Shown: positions 5,968 through 6,683 of the stretch, piece after piece
How the letters are laid out: the number at the start of each line of letters is the position of its first letter
How positions within the stretch are numbered: the stretch's first letter is position 1
Assembly (NCBI GenBank): GCA_027030825.1
Contig: JALVEM010000534.1
Location: 1-6,683 of the forward strand
Origin: Thiohalobacter sp.
Lineage (GTDB): Bacteria > Pseudomonadota > Gammaproteobacteria > Thiohalobacterales > Thiohalobacteraceae
Direction of reading: 5' to 3'
DNA: 6,683 nt
The notes under the pieces: model-generated
Databases searched by the model: none
Told to the model about the DNA's origin: nothing
What the model saw: only the letters and a program-made list of their open reading frames with translations
Position numbers and translations under genes: made by a program

Positions 5968-6683
5968 GGGTGTTCCGGGTTTCCGGTTCCGGTGCTGTTC
6001 CGGCGGATCTCGTCCAGCATGTCGCGCACACGTCGAACGAGTTCGACCGGGATGTAGCCGGAGCGCGTCAGCTGCTCGAGGGCCTGGTCGCGCATGCGGG
6101 TGAGTTCGTTCATGTCCAGCTGCTCGGGCGGCAGGACGAACTCGAGCCCTTCTTCCCTGAGCACTTCGATGCTCTTTTCGTTGTCGCGGCGGGTGGCCTC
6201 GATCAGGCGTTCTCCCACGGCCTGGCCGGTGCTGCGCAGCAGCGCCCCGAGATCGTCCGGCAGGCGCCGGAAGAATCGCTCGGAGACCACGATGGCACCG
6301 ATGGCGTTGGCCATGCGAAGCTCGGAGACGTACTTCACCTGCGTGAACCATTGCAGGGCGATGGCGGCGAGCGGCGTGCAGTAGACGGTGTCCAGCAGGC
6401 CTGTCTGGAGGCTGGTGTAGACCTCGGTGATCGACAGCGGCACGGGCGAGAAGCCGCCGGCACGGAACATGGCCTCGCCCAGCGGGTCGCCCTGCCAGAG
6501 CCAGATGCGCAGGGACTTGAGCTCGTCGAGGCTGTCGATGCGCTTCTTGGAGAAGAAATGCACGAAGCCGACCTCCATCCAGCCCAGCAGTTCGAAACGG
6601 TGGTCTCGGAACCCGCGCTCGAATTCGGGCATCAGGCTGGCCCGGACCCGGTCGATCTCGTCATAGTTCCGGAACAGGAAGGG
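5964..6683 (-). CDS. dctP: TRAP transporter solute-binding protein DctP (N-terminus outside window)
   Basis: This periplasmic protein captures the substrate and hands it to the DctQM membrane complex. The frame runs off the right edge, so 239 C-terminal residues are visible and the signal peptide and first lobe are missing; an internal ATG at 6632 is not the real start because family sequence (PFLFRNYDEIDRVRA) continues upstream to the edge. Recognisable family features are PFLFRNYDEIDRV, GWMEVGFVHFFSKKRIDSLDELKSLRIWLWQGDPLGEAMF (visible residues 34-72), PVPLSITEVYTSLQTGLLDTVYCTPLAAIALQWFTQVKYVSE (81-121) and a charged C-terminal helical tail. Where many DctP proteins read KIRVPGSP, with a substrate-clamping Arg, this one reads RIWLWQGDP, with Trp at position 61. 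This suggests a binding-protein subgroup with a different ligand arrangement. The substrate is unknown. The TGA at 5966-5964 overlaps dctQ. Confidence 0.93.
   Translation of the reverse strand, partial: PFLFRNYDEIDRVRASLMPEFERGFRDHRFELLGWMEVGFVHFFSKKRIDSLDELKSLRIWLWQGDPLGEAMFRAGGFSPVPLSITEVYTSLQTGLLDTVYCTPLAAIALQWFTQVKYVSELRMANAIGAIVVSERFFRRLPDDLGALLRSTGQAVGERLIEATRRDNEKSIEVLREEGLEFVLPPEQLDMNELTRMRDQALEQLTRSGYIPVELVRRVRDMLDEIRRNSTGTGNPEHP

Overview
The window looks like a chromosomal segment of a GC-rich proteobacterium, most likely a gammaproteobacterium. The full-length RecJ follows the Escherichia coli RecJ pattern motif by motif. The pairing of an RpfE-like gene directly upstream of recJ is one I know from Xanthomonas and related gamma- and betaproteobacteria. 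Codon third positions are strongly G/C throughout, which also explains the many long spurious open frames. I cannot name a genus from the sequence.

Plus strand, 2-3656: the 3' part of a short-type threonine synthase gene (thrC), an RpfE-like gene of unknown biochemical function, and a complete recJ (single-strand 5'-3' exonuclease). The three genes are packed tightly: a 30-bp gap, then an 11-nt overlap. They look co-transcribed. The order suggests an amino-acid-biosynthesis/housekeeping operon with recJ at its distal end.

Minus strand, 3643-6683 (reading leftward): a tripartite TRAP transporter in the order dctP (solute-binding protein, N-terminus outside the window), dctQ (small membrane subunit) and dctM (large membrane subunit), linked by 4-nt ATGA and GTGA stop/start overlaps. 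Next comes a 196-bp spacer, most of which is a 140-bp palindrome-ended element. Last is a small CbiX-type chelatase gene whose 3' end overlaps the 3' end of recJ by 14 bp, tail to tail.

Functionally these are ordinary modules: threonine synthesis, DNA repair, secondary uptake of an organic acid, and a cofactor-metal-insertion enzyme. I found no defence system, CRISPR array, RNA gene, prophage or obvious new multi-gene system. The parts most worth a second look are the 140-bp element at 4049-4188 (16-bp perfect terminal inverted repeats and a possible 4-bp target duplication), the uncharacterised RpfE-like protein coupled to recJ, the zero-spacer convergent recJ/cbiX end, and a TRAP binding protein with Trp where most relatives carry the substrate-clamping Arg.
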